Of a stretch of DNA of 64,000 bases, positions 38,218 through 48,968 are shown in pieces. Where the stretch lies: NCBI RefSeq assembly GCF_002277815.1, contig NZ_NKJI01000008.1:1-64000 (forward strand). Direction: 5' to 3'. Each line of letters starts with the position of its first letter. Position 1 is the first letter of the stretch. The position numbers and the translations under genes were made by a program. The stretch is from Pseudomonas sp. ERMR1:02 (GTDB taxonomy: Bacteria > Pseudomonadota > Gammaproteobacteria > Pseudomonadales > Pseudomonadaceae). The notes below the pieces were generated by a model. It was not told the DNA's origin. It saw nothing but the letters and a program-made list of their open reading frames with translations, and did not search any database.

Positions 38218-38769
38218 TTACTTGGCTTGGCTGACGCTGGTAACGCACCACTTCGACGAACACATCGGAATTAGCCGGATCGTCGAGGTAGGCGGACACC
38301 TGGTCTATATTGCTGTCGATCAACACGCCGTCGCCATCGTCGGTCTCAAAGCCTTCGCCGTTCAACGCTTTTTGCTGCAACGCCTGATTGATCTGCTCGA
38401 GGTCGAGGTTGTAGATCACCAGTTCATGCTTGTCGGTGAGTTCAAAGCCGGCAATGGTGAAATGCCCGCCGAACTGCGCCGGCACCTTCGCGAGAGATAC
38501 CAGCGGTTGCCGTGGCGCGATACCGTGAAGGGGGAGGCTTCGCGCTCCCTGGGTTTGCTCCTGAAGTAGCTGACTGCCTGATAGCGATTGTCGCCGACGC
38601 GGGTGAGTTCCAGGTTGAGCGGCTCACCCCAGGCGTTGGTGCTGGTCCATTTGCCAAGCAACCCTTTGGGCGCGGGCTCGCTCGTGGGCAGCGGCTCCTT
38701 GAAGGTCACCAGACAGCCACTGAGCAACAGGAACGACAAGGCGATCATTACGACACGCCAGGCTTTCAT
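38218..38769 (-). pseudogene. Hypothetical lipoprotein, frame broken
   Basis: The gene starts MKAWRVVMIALSFLLLSGCL, a lipoprotein signal with the cysteine at residue 19, and continues to HGNRWYLSR near 38490. There the frame slips and the second frame gives PAQFGGHFTIAGFELTDKHE to DVFVEVVRYQRQ. One added base (CGNAAGGTGCC) joins the two. The second frame has no stop before it runs deep into the next gene, so a second small indel near 38225 is likely; the TAA at 38218-38220 (ending VSQAK) is the most natural end. Function unknown. Confidence 0.5.
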
Positions 38770-38811
38770 TCAACACTCCCTTTGAACACACAACCCCGAA
38801 TTGCCACTGCA

Positions 38812-38907
38812 CCCGTAGGAGCGAGGCTTGCCCGCGAAGGCATTGTGTCAGTCAACACACGTGCTGAATGTTAAACCGTCTTCGCGGGCAAGCCTCGCTC
38901 CTACAGG
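38812..38907. repeat. REP-type inverted pair
   Basis: GAGGCTTGCCCGCGAA-class arms face each other around about 45 bases, between divergent/tail regions of the lipoprotein and TetR genes. Confidence 0.5.
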
Positions 38908-38926
38908 ATTGAGTTACCCGCAGGGA

Positions 38927-39631
38927 TCACACCGACGCCAATACCAGGTGCATGTATCGGGTCAAGATACCGAGCATTTCCTCTTCGGCGACCGGCTCGG
39001 CGTCGTTGAGCAGGCCCTGATATTCCATCCGTCCGATTATAGCCGTCAACACTTTGGCATCCTGTTGTGGCTCGCGGGACCCCAAAACCTGAAAAAGCTG
39101 ACAGGAGCCCTGCAGGAGAATTTGCTGATGCGAGCGCACCAATTCGGCCAGACGCGGATTCAGCAGCGCCTCCTGACGGAACGCCTGCTCGGCCATCAAG
39201 TGTTCACGACGGTTGACCAGTTGCCGGTGAACATAGTCGGCCATCAGCCGCGCAATGGCGTCCGCCAGGTGCGAACGCGACTGCGGACTGCCGTCGCCAC
39301 TGTCGATCATTTCCCGCAGCAGCCCTTCGTTGTTCACCCACAGCTTCGCCATGTAGGCGGCGCTGCGTTCCACGTATTGGGCGAAGGTATCGGTGAGCAG
39401 GTCATCGATATCTTTGAAGTAGTAGGTTGTGGCCGATAGCGGCACATTGGCCTCGGCGGCCACCGCCCGGTGGCGCACGGCGCGAACGCCATCGCGCACG
39501 ACAATGCGCATCGCGGCATCGAGGATTTCCTGTCGACGCTGCTCGCTGCCCTGCCGGCTGGCCTTGCGGCCCTGGTACTGAACACTTTCTGCAACTGCAG
39601 TGGCGACGTCCGCTGCACCTTCTTGAGCCAT
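38927..39631 (-). CDS. TetR-family transcriptional regulator
   Basis: A 234-residue regulator. The helix-turn-helix is RRQEILDAAMRIVVRDGVRA then VAAEANVPLSATTYYFKDID, close to the consensus. The first 25 residues form a non-conserved arm. A TetR gene in this place, next to lysS, is also found in P. aeruginosa. The ligand-binding part includes the aromatic-poor helix ADAIARLMADYVHRQLVNRR. The regulated genes are not evident; the start at 39631 is chosen over 39679 because the added 16 residues look non-coding. Confidence 0.5.
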   Translation of the reverse strand: MAQEGAADVATAVAESVQYQGRKASRQGSEQRRQEILDAAMRIVVRDGVRAVRHRAVAAEANVPLSATTYYFKDIDDLLTDTFAQYVERSAAYMAKLWVNNEGLLREMIDSGDGSPQSRSHLADAIARLMADYVHRQLVNRREHLMAEQAFRQEALLNPRLAELVRSHQQILLQGSCQLFQVLGSREPQQDAKVLTAIIGRMEYQGLLNDAEPVAEEEMLGILTRYMHLVLASV

Positions 39632-39706
39632 TGCGTGGTTCACGACGAGAATTCCTCTCTCTACTTCAAAAGTAACCATTTGATACGTTTGTACCAGACA
39701 GGCAAT

Positions 39707-39735
39707 AAAAAACCGCCATTTCAGGCGGTTTTTTT
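39707..39735. terminator. Bidirectional terminator after lysS
   Basis: Stem AAAAAACCGCC / GGCGGTTTTTTT with loop ATTTCA, ending 11 bases from the lysS stop. Confidence 0.5.
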
Positions 39736-39745
39736 ATTGAAACAT

Positions 39746-41248
39746 TTACGCTTGCGGTCGCATGTGCGGGAACAGGATCACGTCGCGGATCGACGGTGAG
39801 TTGGTCAACAACATCACCAGACGGTCGATGCCGATGCCTTCACCCGCCGTTGGCGGCATGCCGTACTCCAGCGCGCGAACGAAGTCGGCGTCGTAATGCA
39901 TGGCTTCGTCGTCGCCCGCGTCCTTGTCGGCCACCTGCGCCATGAAACGCTCGGCCTGGTCTTCCGCGTCGTTCAACTCGGAGTAGGCGTTGGCAATTTC
40001 ACGACCACCGATGAACAGCTCGAAACGGTCGGTGACGTTCGGGTTGTCGTCGTTACGACGAGCCAGCGGCGAGACTTCGAACGGGTACTGGGTGATGAAG
40101 TGCGGCTGCTCCAGCTTGTGCTCGACCAGTTCTTCGAAAATCATCACTTGCAGTTTGCCCAGACCTTCGAAGCCCAGCACCTTGGCACCGGCCTTCTTGG
40201 CGATGTCACGGGCCTTGTCGATGTCGTTCAGGTCGTCAGCGGTCAGCTCGGGGTTGTACTTGAGGATCGAGTCGAACACCGACAGACGCACGAACGGCTC
40301 GCCGAAATGGAACACCTTGTCGCCGTATGGCACGTCGGTGCTGCCCAGAACCAGCTGCGCCAGCTCACGGAACAGTTCTTCGGTCAGGTCCATGTTGTCT
40401 TCGTAGTCGGCGTAAGCCTGGTAGAACTCCAACATGGTGAATTCTGGATTGTGACGAGTCGAAACGCCTTCGTTACGGAAGTTGCGGTTGATCTCGAACA
40501 CCTTTTCGAATCCGCCAACAACAAGCCGCTTCAGATACAGCTCCGGCGCGATACGCAGGAACATGCCCATGTCCAATGCATTGTGGTGGGTTTCAAACGG
40601 CTTGGCTGCCGCGCCGCCCGGAATGGTTTGCAGCATTGGCGTTTCCACTTCCAGGAAGTCACGCTTCATCAGGAAACTGCGGATGTGGGCGATGACTTGC
40701 GAACGCACGCGAAAGGTCTGGCGCACGTCTTCGTTGACGATCAGGTCAACGTAACGCTGGCGGTAGCGCTGTTCGGTGTCGGTCAGGCCGTGGTGCTTGT
40801 CCGGCAGCGGGCGCAGGGATTTGGTCAGCAGGCGCACTTCGGTCATTTCGACGTACAGGTCGCCCTTGCCGGAACGGGCCAGGGTGCCTTCAGCGGCGAT
40901 GATGTCGCCCATGTCCCAGGTTTTCACCGCGGCCAGGGTGTCTTCGGACAGGGTCTTGCGGTTGACGTAGACCTGGATGCGACCGGTCATGTCCTGGATC
41001 ACCATGAACGAGCCACGGTTGAGCATGATGCGACCGGCAACCTTGACCGGGATTGCAGCCTCTGCCAGCTCTTCCTTGGTCTTGTCCGCGTACTGCTTCT
41101 GCAAGTCTTCGCAGTAGTTTTCGCGACGGAAGTCGTTGGGGAAGGCATTGCCCTTGGCGCGCTCGGCAGCAAGCTTTTCCTTGCGCAGGGCGATCAGGGA
41201 GTTTTCTTCCTGTTGCAGGGCTTGCGGGTCGAGTTCTAGGTCGCTCAT
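39746..41248 (-). CDS. lysS: Lysyl-tRNA synthetase, class II
   Basis: A 500-residue enzyme charging tRNA-Lys. The anticodon-binding OB domain covers about residues 65-180 ([20 protein letters not shown]). Class II motif 2 is [19 protein letters not shown] and motif 3 is [15 protein letters not shown]. The start at 41248 (MSDLELDPQ) is the usual one. It follows prfB by 86 bases; the prfB-lysS pair is conserved in gammaproteobacteria. Confidence 0.5.
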   Translation of the reverse strand: MSDLELDPQALQQEENSLIALRKEKLAAERAKGNAFPNDFRRENYCEDLQKQYADKTKEELAEAAIPVKVAGRIMLNRGSFMVIQDMTGRIQVYVNRKTLSEDTLAAVKTWDMGDIIAAEGTLARSGKGDLYVEMTEVRLLTKSLRPLPDKHHGLTDTEQRYRQRYVDLIVNEDVRQTFRVRSQVIAHIRSFLMKRDFLEVETPMLQTIPGGAAAKPFETHHNALDMGMFLRIAPELYLKRLVVGGFEKVFEINRNFRNEGVSTRHNPEFTMLEFYQAYADYEDNMDLTEELFRELAQLVLGSTDVPYGDKVFHFGEPFVRLSVFDSILKYNPELTADDLNDIDKARDIAKKAGAKVLGFEGLGKLQVMIFEELVEHKLEQPHFITQYPFEVSPLARRNDDNPNVTDRFELFIGGREIANAYSELNDAEDQAERFMAQVADKDAGDDEAMHYDADFVRALEYGMPPTAGEGIGIDRLVMLLTNSPSIRDVILFPHMRPQA

Positions 41249-41278
41249 GTCTTTAAATATTCCATCACAGGTTCGTTG

Positions 41279-41330
41279 CCCCCAGGCCTGCGGCCTGGGG
41301 ATCGCCAGCAAGCCGGCTCCTACAGGGGGA
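41279..41330. repeat. Palindrome plus single REP arm between prfB and lysS
   Basis: CCCCAGGCC / GGCCTGGGG with a 4-base centre, followed by one REP arm (GCCAGCAAGCCGGCTCCTAC). There is no T-run, so it is unlikely to stop transcription fully. Confidence 0.5.
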
Positions 41331-41334
41331 TCTA

Positions 41335-42430
41335 TTACAGGCCTTGTTTCAGGCTTGCCACCAGGTATTCGTCGATGTCGCCGTCGAGCACCTTGTCGCA
41401 GTCGCTGCGTTCGATGTTGGTACGCAAATCCTTGATTCGCGATGCATCGAGTACATACGAGCGGATCTGGTGACCCCAGCCGATATCCGACTTGGTGTCT
41501 TCCAGTGCTTGCGAAGCGGCGTTGCGCTTCTGCACTTCCTGCTCGTACAAGCGCGCCCGCAGCATTTTCATCGCGGTGTCTTTGTTCGCGTGCTGGGAAC
41601 GTTCGTTCTGGCAGCTGACCACGGTGTTGGTCGGTACGTGGGTGATACGTACGGCCGAGTCGGTGGTGTTTACGTGCTGACCACCGGCACCGGAGGAACG
41701 ATAGGTATCGATCCGCAGGTCCGACGGGTTGATGTCGATTTCGATATTGTCATCGATTTCCGGCGATACGAACACTGCAGAGAACGAGGTGTGACGACGG
41801 TTGCCGGAGTCGAACGGACTCTTGCGCACCAGACGGTGCACGCCGATCTCGGTCCGCAGCCAGCCAAAGGCATATTCGCCCTTGATGTGCACGGTAGCGC
41901 CCTTGATCCCGGCGACTTCACCGGCCGACAGCTCCATGATGGTCGCGTCGAAACCGCGTTTATCGGCCCAGCGCAGGTACATGCGCAGCAAAATGTTGGC
42001 CCAGTCCTGGGCTTCGGTACCACCGGAGCCGGCCTGGATGTCCAGGTAGGCGTTGTTCTGGTCCATCTCGCCGCTGAACATGCGACGGAATTCGAGCTTC
42101 TCGAGGGCTTCGCGCAGGCGCTCTACTTCAAGGGCTACGTCGTCGACGGCGGCCTGGTCTTCTTCCTCGGCAGACATCAACAGCAGGTCCTTGGCATCGG
42201 CCAGACCGCTGGACATTTCATCGAGGGTTTCTACGATCTGGGCCAGCAGCGAACGCTCGCGACCCAGGTTCTGAGCGTACTCAGGGTTGTTCCAGACACT
42301 CGGATCTTCAAGCTCGCGATTGACTTCAGTCAGACGCTCATGCTTTTGATCGTAGTCAAAGATACCCCCGAATAGTTTCGGAGCGCTCGGACAGGTCCTT
42401 GATGCTGTTAAGGATCGGGTTGATTTCCAT
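41335..42430 (-). CDS. prfB: Peptide chain release factor 2 (programmed +1 frameshift)
   Basis: A 364-residue factor that reads UGA and UAA. The ATG at 42430 opens [20 protein letters not shown]; codon 25 is UGA, and the rest ([16 protein letters not shown] onward) is in the +1 frame. The hydrolysis motif GGQ is in [10 protein letters not shown] and the stop-codon tripeptide SPF in RKSPFDSGN. Family length is matched only when the shift is made. Unlike the other frame breaks here, this one is genuine regulation: low RF2 lets the ribosome slip and make more RF2. Confidence 0.5.
42355..42371 (-). promoter_or_regulatory. RF2 autoregulatory frameshift site
   Basis: On the minus strand the message reads CGG GGG TAT CTT TGA C. 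The purine-rich CGGGGG acts as an internal Shine-Dalgarno-like element three bases before the CTT slip codon, and the in-frame TGA is followed by C, the classical weak-stop context. Essentially identical to the E. coli site. Confidence 0.5.
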
Positions 42431-42546
42431 GGCGGGCAGCACTCGTTGGCGAACTTTTGAAAGCCGGCGAGTATACCGGCAAACGGCCGCAAACGGCAGT
42501 CCGCTTGGCTGAAAAGGCGGGGTTTACCATCGCCGCCAAGGCTCGC

Positions 42547-42652
42547 CCTGTAGGAGCGAGCTTGCTCGCGAAAAACCTAAAGGCGTCGCGGGGCATCTGG
42601 TTTTACGCGTTATCGTTAACGACCATCGCGAGCAGGCTCGCTCCTACAGGGG
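42547..42652. repeat. REP-type inverted pair, GAGCGAGCTTGCTCGCGA class
   Basis: Arms CCTGTAGGAGCGAGCTTGC and its near-complement around about 60 bases, between wspR and prfB. Confidence 0.5.
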
Positions 42653-42659
42653 GAGGTGT

Positions 42660-43661
42660 TCAGCCGATCCCCACCTGATTGCGCCCATTGTTCTTCGCCA
42701 GGTACAGCCCCTTGTCCGCCGCCGAGATCAATTCACGGCAATGGCTGCCCGCTTTCGGGATGATGGTTGCCAAGCCGATGCTGATGGTCAGGCTCGATCC
42801 TTCGGCCGGGGAAGTGTGCGGGATCTTCAGCGCTTCCACGGTCATGCGCAGTTTCTCTGCAATCAGCCGCGCACCGCCCTGGGAGGTGTTGGGCAGCACC
42901 AGGGCGAATTCCTCGCCGCCGTAACGGGCCGGCAGGTCGGAAGGCCGGGCACCGGCGTCACGGATCGCCGTGGCGACCTTGCGCAAGGCTTCGTCACCTT
43001 CCAGGTGGCCGAAGGTGTCGTTGTAGGTCTTGAAGTAATCCACGTCGATCATCAGCAGCGACAACTGGCTCTGTTCACGCAGCGAGCGCCGCCACTCCAG
43101 CTCCATGTACTCGTCGAAATGCCGACGGTTCGACAACCCGGTCAGGCCGTCGGAGTTCATCAGGCGTTGCAGCACCAGGTTGGTGTCGAGCAACTGCTGC
43201 TGGCTGACGCGCAATGCGCGGTACGCCGCATCCCGCTGCAACAGGGTCATGTAGGAGCGCGAGTGATAGCGAATGCGCGCGACCAGTTCAATGTTGTCCG
43301 GCAGTTTGACCAGATAATCGTTGGCCCCGGCCGAGAACGCCGCGCTCTTGATCAGCGGGTCTTCCTTGGTCGACAGGACGATGATCGGAATGTCCCTGGT
43401 CGCCGGGTGATTGCGGTATTCGCGTACCAGGCTCAGGCCGTCCAGACCCGGCATGACCAGATCCTGCAGGATCACCGTCGGCTTGATGCGGACTGCGTGG
43501 GCAACGGCCTGATGCGGGTCGGCGCAGAAGTGGAAGTCGATATTTTCCTCGTTCGACAACCCGCGCCGCACCGCCTCGCCGATCATCGCCTGATCGTCCA
43601 CCAACAACACCATGGCGGCATTTTCGTCAGTCTTGAAGTCGTCGAGCTGTAATTCATTCAT
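42660..43661 (-). CDS. wspR: Wsp response regulator diguanylate cyclase
   Basis: A 333-residue protein: receiver domain (residues about 18-140; phosphorylation aspartate in [13 protein letters not shown], lysine in IVLSTKEDP), a helical stalk, then a GGDEF domain with active-site [14 protein letters not shown]. The inhibitory I-site RxxD is present as RPSD five residues before GGEEF, so product feedback is expected. Phosphorylated by WspE, it makes c-di-GMP and promotes aggregation and biofilm growth. Last gene of the operon, separated from wspF by 48 bases. Confidence 0.5.
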   Translation of the reverse strand: MNELQLDDFKTDENAAMVLLVDDQAMIGEAVRRGLSNEENIDFHFCADPHQAVAHAVRIKPTVILQDLVMPGLDGLSLVREYRNHPATRDIPIIVLSTKEDPLIKSAAFSAGANDYLVKLPDNIELVARIRYHSRSYMTLLQRDAAYRALRVSQQQLLDTNLVLQRLMNSDGLTGLSNRRHFDEYMELEWRRSLREQSQLSLLMIDVDYFKTYNDTFGHLEGDEALRKVATAIRDAGARPSDLPARYGGEEFALVLPNTSQGGARLIAEKLRMTVEALKIPHTSPAEGSSLTISIGLATIIPKAGSHCRELISAADKGLYLAKNNGRNQVGIG

Positions 43662-43709
43662 GTGCGTTCACCTGAGAACTGCCTGTGCCAGGATTGCTGC
43701 TAATAGTAG

Positions 43710-44720
43710 TCATTTTGGAAAGATCTCCAGCAATCGTGGCGCTATCTTTTCCAGCGGGCGTATTTCCACGGCGGCGTCGATGGCCGCGGCCGCCTTCGGC
43801 ATGCCATACACCGCGCTGCTGTTTTGGTCCTGTGCGATGGTCAGGTAGCCCTGCTGGCGCATGAGTTTAAGCCCCTGTGCGCCATCACGCCCCATGCCGG
43901 TGAGCAAAACGCCTATCGCATCGCCGCTCCAGTAACTGGCGACGCTCTCGAAAAACACATCGATCGAGGGTCGATAAATCTCGTTGACCGGTTCGGCGGT
44001 GTAAGCCAGCGTGCCGTTTTTCAGGAGTCGAATATGGTGATTGGTGCCGGCCAGCAACACCGTTCCGCTTTGCGGCGGTTCGCCTTCCTGGGCCAGGCGC
44101 ACATTGAGCCCGCTGGCGCTGCCGAGCCATTCGGCCATGCCGGCGGCAAATACCTGGTCAACATGCTGTACCAGAACGATGGCCGGGGAGAAATTCCGTG
44201 GAAGTCCCTTGAGCAGGACTTCCAGCGCTGCCGGTCCGCCAGCGGATGAACCAATGGCGATCAGACTCTGACGTGAGCCCGAACTGCGCAACGGGCCGGG
44301 AGCCGGTCGCTCCCGACTGCCCTTCTCGCCGATCAGCCAGCCGATATTCATGATCTTGCGCAGTAACGGTGCCGCCGCTTCCTGGGCATTGCCGGCACCG
44401 AGCGCCGGGGTGTCGACCACATCCAGTGCGCCGTGGCCCATGGCCTCGAACACCCGGTGCACGTTCTGCTGGCGATCCACGGTGACGATGACGATGGCGC
44501 AGGGCGTTTCGGCCATGATCCGGCGGGTGGCTTCCACCCCGTCCATCACCGGCATGATCAGGTCCATCAGGATCAGGTCAGGCGTCTGTTCGGCACACTT
44601 TCGCACCGCTTCCTTGCCATTGGCGGCAACCCAGATCACCTGGTGCGCCGGCTCATAAGCCAGCGCCCGGCGCAAGGCTTCCACGGCCATGGGCATGTCG
44701 TTGACGATTGCGATCTTCAT
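43710..44720 (-). CDS. wspF: Wsp protein-glutamate methylesterase (CheB-like)
   Basis: A 336-residue two-domain protein. The receiver (residues 1-120) has the aspartate in [13 protein letters not shown]. The methylesterase has the catalytic serine in [12 protein letters not shown], the histidine in [11 protein letters not shown] and the aspartate in [12 protein letters not shown]. It removes methyl groups from WspA and so adapts the pathway; loss of wspF in other pseudomonads gives wrinkly, high c-di-GMP variants. Starts within the wspE stop (4-base overlap). Confidence 0.5.
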   Translation of the reverse strand: MKIAIVNDMPMAVEALRRALAYEPAHQVIWVAANGKEAVRKCAEQTPDLILMDLIMPVMDGVEATRRIMAETPCAIVIVTVDRQQNVHRVFEAMGHGALDVVDTPALGAGNAQEAAAPLLRKIMNIGWLIGEKGSRERPAPGPLRSSGSRQSLIAIGSSAGGPAALEVLLKGLPRNFSPAIVLVQHVDQVFAAGMAEWLGSASGLNVRLAQEGEPPQSGTVLLAGTNHHIRLLKNGTLAYTAEPVNEIYRPSIDVFFESVASYWSGDAIGVLLTGMGRDGAQGLKLMRQQGYLTIAQDQNSSAVYGMPKAAAAIDAAVEIRPLEKIAPRLLEIFPK

Positions 44721-47008
44721 GCCCGCGCTCCTCCTATGAGCTCAACCACTGCATCGAGCAGGGCGTCGTCATGAAAACTGGCCTTGGCTAGATAATAGTC
44801 GGCTCCGGCGTCCAGTCCACGACGGCGATCCTCCTCACGATCCTTATAGGACACCACCATCACCGGCAGCGATTGCAGGCGGTTATCGCGTCGCAACAGG
44901 GACACCAGCTCGATACCGTCCATGCGCGGCATATCAATGTCGGTGATCAGCAGATCGAAATCCTCCGAGCGCAGGGCGTTCCAGCCATCCATGCCGTCGA
45001 CCGCCACCGCCACGTCATAGCCGCGATTGAGCAGCAGCTTGCGTTGCAGTTCGCGCACGGTCAGGGAATCGTCGACCACCAGAACCCGCTTGCGGGCCGC
45101 CTCGACGGCCTGAGTGCTTTGACGAGCAATGCGCTCCAGGCGCCCGGTATTGAGCAGTTTATCCACCGAACGCAGCATGTCTTCGACGTCGACGATCAAC
45201 ACCACAGAACCGTCGTCGAGCAGGGCCCCGGCGGAAATGTCCTGGATTTTGCCCAGGCGCTCATCCAGCGGCAGCACCACCAGCGTCCGCTCGCCGATAA
45301 AACGCTCGACAGCGACACCATAAACCGCATCGCGCTCGCGAATCACCACGACTTTCAGGGACTGCTGACCGCCCTGGCTCGCCGGACGATGCAGCAATTG
45401 GCTGGCGGCGACCAGTCCGACGTGCCGGCCTTCATGCCAGAAGTGTTGCCGGCCCTCCACCTGCACGATGTCCGCCAGCTCCAGATCGCACATGCGTTCG
45501 ATGTGAGCCAGCGGGAAGGCATAGGCCTCTTCGCCGACTTCCACTACCAGGCTGCGCACCACCGACAGGGTCAACGGCACTTCGAGGTGGAAGCGACTGC
45601 CCTCGCCCGCCGTCTGCTCCAGCACCACTGCGCCGCGCAACTGACGGACCATATGCTGCACCGCATCCAGACCGACGCCGCGTCCGGAGACTTCGGTGAC
45701 GGTATCGCGCAGGCTGAAACCCGGCAGGAACAGGAACGTCAGCAGCTCCTCTTCACTCAACTGCGCGGCTGTTTCGGCCGGCGACAATTGGCGTTCGACG
45801 ATGCTGCGGCGGACTTTCTCCAGATCAACTCCGTTGCCGTCATCACTGAGTTCCAACACCAGCAATCCGGCCTGATGGGATGCGCGCAAGCGAATCAGCC
45901 CTTCTTCAGGTTTGCCGGCCAACAGCCGTTGCTCCGGGGTTTCGATGCCGTGATCGACTGCATTGCGCAGCAGATGCGTCAACGGTGCTTCGAGTTTCTC
46001 CAACACATCCCGGTCAACCTGGGTTTTATCGCCCTCGATCTCCAGCCGAACCTGTTTGCCCAGGCTGCGCCCCAGATCACGAACCATGCGCACCTGACCG
46101 GCCAGCACATCGGCGAACGGCCGCATGCGGCACGCCAGCGCGGTGTCGTACAACACTTGTGCGCGCTGACTGGCTTGCCAGGCGAACTCATCCAGCTCGG
46201 CGTTTTTTTCCACCAGCATTTGTTGGGATTGCGCCAGCAATCGCCGCGCGTCATCGAGGGCTTCCTGAGCTTCGAGGCTCAGGGCATGATCCTTGAGATG
46301 GACGTTAAGGTTTTCCAGCGCCCGCAGGCTGTTGCTCTGCATGCGCTTGAGACGCTGCATGGTAGCCAGGTGCGGCTTGAGCCGCAGGGTTTCCACCAGG
46401 GATTTACTCGACAAATCGAGCAGGCTGTTCAGGCGCTCGGCAGTGACGCGCAATACGCGCTCGCCATTATCAGTGGCGCGCCTGGTCTTTTTGGCGCTGC
46501 CACGGATTCGGCAGGCAGTGGCTCGGCGACCGGCTGGGTCGCATCGACCCTGGGGCGGACGCTTCGAGCTCAAGCTCCGCCATCACCGGCGCGGCAGGTG
46601 GTATGGCGGGTATGGCAGCTGTCGGATCGAGCAAGCGTGCCATAAGCGCAACATAGGCCTCGATATCCGAAGGCCCCGGCGTATTGCCGGGCGTTGCAAT
46701 GCGCATCAGCAGATCGGTGCCTTGCAACAACGCATCGATGTGTTCGGGCGCAGGTAAAGTCGCCCTTCCTGGGCACTGACCAGGCAATCCTCCATGACAT
46801 GGGCAACGCTGACCCCGGCATCGACACCGACGATCCGCGCCGCGCCCTTGAGCGAATGTGCAGCCCGCATGCACGATTCGAGTTGATCGGCCTGGGTCGG
46901 GTCGCGTTCCAGCGCCAACAGACCTGCGCTCAGCACCTGGGTCTGGGCTTCGGCTTCCAGGCTGAACAGTTCCAGCAAAGAGGCGTCGCGCAATTGCTCG
47001 GGGGTCAT
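44717..47008 (-). pseudogene. wspE: Wsp hybrid histidine kinase (CheA-REC), frame broken at about three places
   Basis: The N-terminal HPt domain has the phospho-accepting histidine (H51) in AAHSLKGAARIVG. After QEGRLYLRP (near 46752) the frame slips by one missing base in the CCC run; EHIDALLQGTDLLMRIATPG follows. A proline/alanine linker (DATQPVAEPLPAESVAAPKR) lies in a third frame at about 46,480-46,555, and the kinase core resumes as ATDNGERVLRVTAERLNSLL. Each step is repaired by one added base, giving 764 residues. The core has HLLRNAVDHGIETPEQR and GRGVGLDAVQ, a CheW-like domain, and a C-terminal receiver (LITDIDMPRMDG). It phosphorylates WspR and WspF. Confidence 0.5.
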
Positions 47009-47688
47009 GAAAGGCTCCGGGTCACGGCGGACAACAGCTGTTCTTCATCCAGCCAACGCAGGCTGCGACCTTTGAACTGCAACACGCCACGGGTGTATTT
47101 GGCACTGGCCTGAGTGCCGGAGCGCGACGCTGCCTCCAGAATGTGCTCGTCGATGGCGTGGATGCCGTCCACCTCGTCCACCGGCACCACAACCGGCCCG
47201 CCGTGGGCAGCGATGATCAGCATGCGCGGCATGACCCGCGCACCGCAGGCCACGCTACTGACACTGTCCAGACCCAATAACTCGACCAAAGACAGGCACG
47301 CCACTAGCGCGCCGCGCACGTTCGCCACCCCGAGCAAGGCCCGGGAGCGCTGGTGCGGCAACGAGTGAATGGCTTGCTGCGGCGCCACTTCCACCAGACT
47401 GCGGGTGACCAGGCCCAGCCATTCTTCGCCGAGGCGGAACATCAGTAGCGAGCGGGTTTTCACCTCGATCTCGGCCGTGCCTGAAACTTGCACGCGATCT
47501 TCCTGCTGCAACGCATAACGATCCAACAGGCGCGTTGCGGCGGCCGAATACACCGCGCAATTACGGCAATGGATGTGCTCGATCAGCAGCGGGCAGGACT
47601 TGTCGCCATGAATACCGATGCGGTTCCAGCAATCGTCGATAGCCTGGGCATCTTCACGGGTAACGCTAAAGGTGTCGGAGACGATCAT
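47005..47688 (-). CDS. wspD: Wsp CheW-like coupling protein
   Basis: A 227-residue protein with an N-terminal cysteine/histidine-containing segment (CWNRIGIHGDKSCPLLIEHI, then CRNC) ahead of a CheW domain (FRLGEEWLGLVTRSLVEVAP, LLGVANVRGALVACLSL). Couples the receptor WspA to the kinase WspE. Four-base overlaps with wspC and wspE show tight translational coupling. The CxxC-like N-terminal segment is normal in WspD. Confidence 0.5.
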   Translation of the reverse strand: MIVSDTFSVTREDAQAIDDCWNRIGIHGDKSCPLLIEHIHCRNCAVYSAAATRLLDRYALQQEDRVQVSGTAEIEVKTRSLLMFRLGEEWLGLVTRSLVEVAPQQAIHSLPHQRSRALLGVANVRGALVACLSLVELLGLDSVSSVACGARVMPRMLIIAAHGGPVVVPVDEVDGIHAIDEHILEAASRSGTQASAKYTRGVLQFKGRSLRWLDEEQLLSAVTRSLS

Positions 47689-48968
47689 CGTTTACGCTCA
47701 CTGTCGGCGGCGCGCTCGATGCGGGCGGCGCGGTCTTGCAATCGTCTGGCACCCACGGTGTCGCCCTGGGATTGCAGCAAGGCAGCCAGATGCATCAACG
47801 CGTCGGGATGTTGCGGTTCGAGGTACAACGCCTTGCGATAAAAGCCCTGGGCTTCCAGGACGCTGCCAGCGACATCGCTGAGCAGCCCCAGCCAGTAAAA
47901 CACCTGGGCCGCCGGTTCATGATTGTGCAGGTAAATTTCGCACGCGGTACGGGCTTGCGCACTTTTGCCTTCGTCGGCCAGTGCGGCGATGTTCGCCAGC
48001 AGCGTGGCGGCGTCAGTGTTGCCCGGTTTCGCAGTTTGCGGCGTTCGCGCAACGCTGGCGAATGGGCGCCTGATGAGCGGAGGCGGCACAACGCTGCGCA
48101 CCTGTGGCGGCAACGGCATGGGCGTGGGCGTGGGCGTGGCAACGAATGTCGGCAACGGCCCAGGGTTCACAGCACGCTGGCGACTGAAGGCGAAAGATTG
48201 CGCGATACCGATCGAGCGCATGCCCAAACGCCCCAGCAGACTGCCCTCGGCCGGGCCGATAAACAGCACGCCGTCGACGTGGGTCAGGCGCTTGAGGACT
48301 TCGATCACCTGTTTTTGCGTCGCCAGATCGAAGTAGATCAGCAGGTTGCGGCAGAACACGAAGTCATAGGGCGGTTCGTTGGCGAGCAACGCCGGATCGA
48401 GCAGATTGCCGACCTGCAGAAGCACCTGTTCCAGCACCCGACCGCTGAGGCGATAGCCGTCATTTTCAGCCGTGAAATAGCGGTCACGAAACGCGATGTC
48501 CTGCCCGCGAAACGAATTTTTGCCGAACAGCGCACGCCGGGCTTTTTCCACCGACATCGGGCTGACGTCCATGCCTTCGACCTTGAACTGGTGCGGTTTG
48601 AACCCGGCATCCAGCAGAGCCATTGCAATCGAATACGGTTCTTCGCCGGTTGAGCACGGCAGGCTTAGAATCCGCAGGGCCCGCATGTGGTTGATTTCGG
48701 CAAGCCGTCTGGTGGCCAGTTTCGCCAGGGTGGCGAAGGATTCCGGGTAACGGAAAAACCAGGTCTCCGGGACGATCACCGCTTCAATCAACGCCTGTTG
48801 CTCGTCGCTTGAGCCCTGCAAAGTGCGCCAGTATTCGTCAGCCGTCTGCGCCTGGGACGCGGCACTGCGTTGGCGCACCGCGCGCTCGATGATCGCCGGG
48901 CCTACAGAGGTCACGTCGAGGCCGATGCGCTCCTTAAGGAAATCGAAAAACCGCTGATCGCCGCTCAT
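47685..48968 (-). CDS. wspC: Wsp chemoreceptor methyltransferase (CheR-like) with TPR repeats
   Basis: A 427-residue enzyme. The CheR part has VPETWFFRYPESFATL, the SAM motif LRILSLPCSTGEEPYSIAMA and FVFCRNLLIYFD. A proline-rich linker follows (about residues 275-310), then a C-terminal TPR-like region (ARTACEIYLHNHEPAAQVFY, GFYRKALYLEPQHPDALMHL). Methylates glutamates of WspA using SAM; the TPR part is typical for WspC. Overlaps both neighbours by 4 bases. Confidence 0.5.
   Translation of the reverse strand: MSGDQRFFDFLKERIGLDVTSVGPAIIERAVRQRSAASQAQTADEYWRTLQGSSDEQQALIEAVIVPETWFFRYPESFATLAKLATRRLAEINHMRALRILSLPCSTGEEPYSIAMALLDAGFKPHQFKVEGMDVSPMSVEKARRALFGKNSFRGQDIAFRDRYFTAENDGYRLSGRVLEQVLLQVGNLLDPALLANEPPYDFVFCRNLLIYFDLATQKQVIEVLKRLTHVDGVLFIGPAEGSLLGRLGMRSIGIAQSFAFSRQRAVNPGPLPTFVATPTPTPMPLPPQVRSVVPPPLIRRPFASVARTPQTAKPGNTDAATLLANIAALADEGKSAQARTACEIYLHNHEPAAQVFYWLGLLSDVAGSVLEAQGFYRKALYLEPQHPDALMHLAALLQSQGDTVGARRLQDRAARIERAADSERKR

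Noticed and set aside
36951..38234. A 427-codon plus-strand frame opposite the QEGLA-motif gene
   Set aside because: Shadow; Val/His/Gln rich and motif-free, and its opposite strand has the conserved EVHEGLVH and QEGLA motifs with a good ribosome site.
39896..41239. A 447-codon plus-strand frame opposite lysS
   Set aside because: Shadow of lysS; the latter has all class II motifs.
41335..42430. prfB considered as a frameshifted pseudogene
   Set aside because: The in-frame UGA lies in the classical RF2 programmed +1 site, so the break is functional.
44873..46645. A 590-codon plus-strand frame opposite wspE
   Set aside because: Shadow; composition is biased (Gln/His/Arg rich), and WspE domains are clear on the minus strand.
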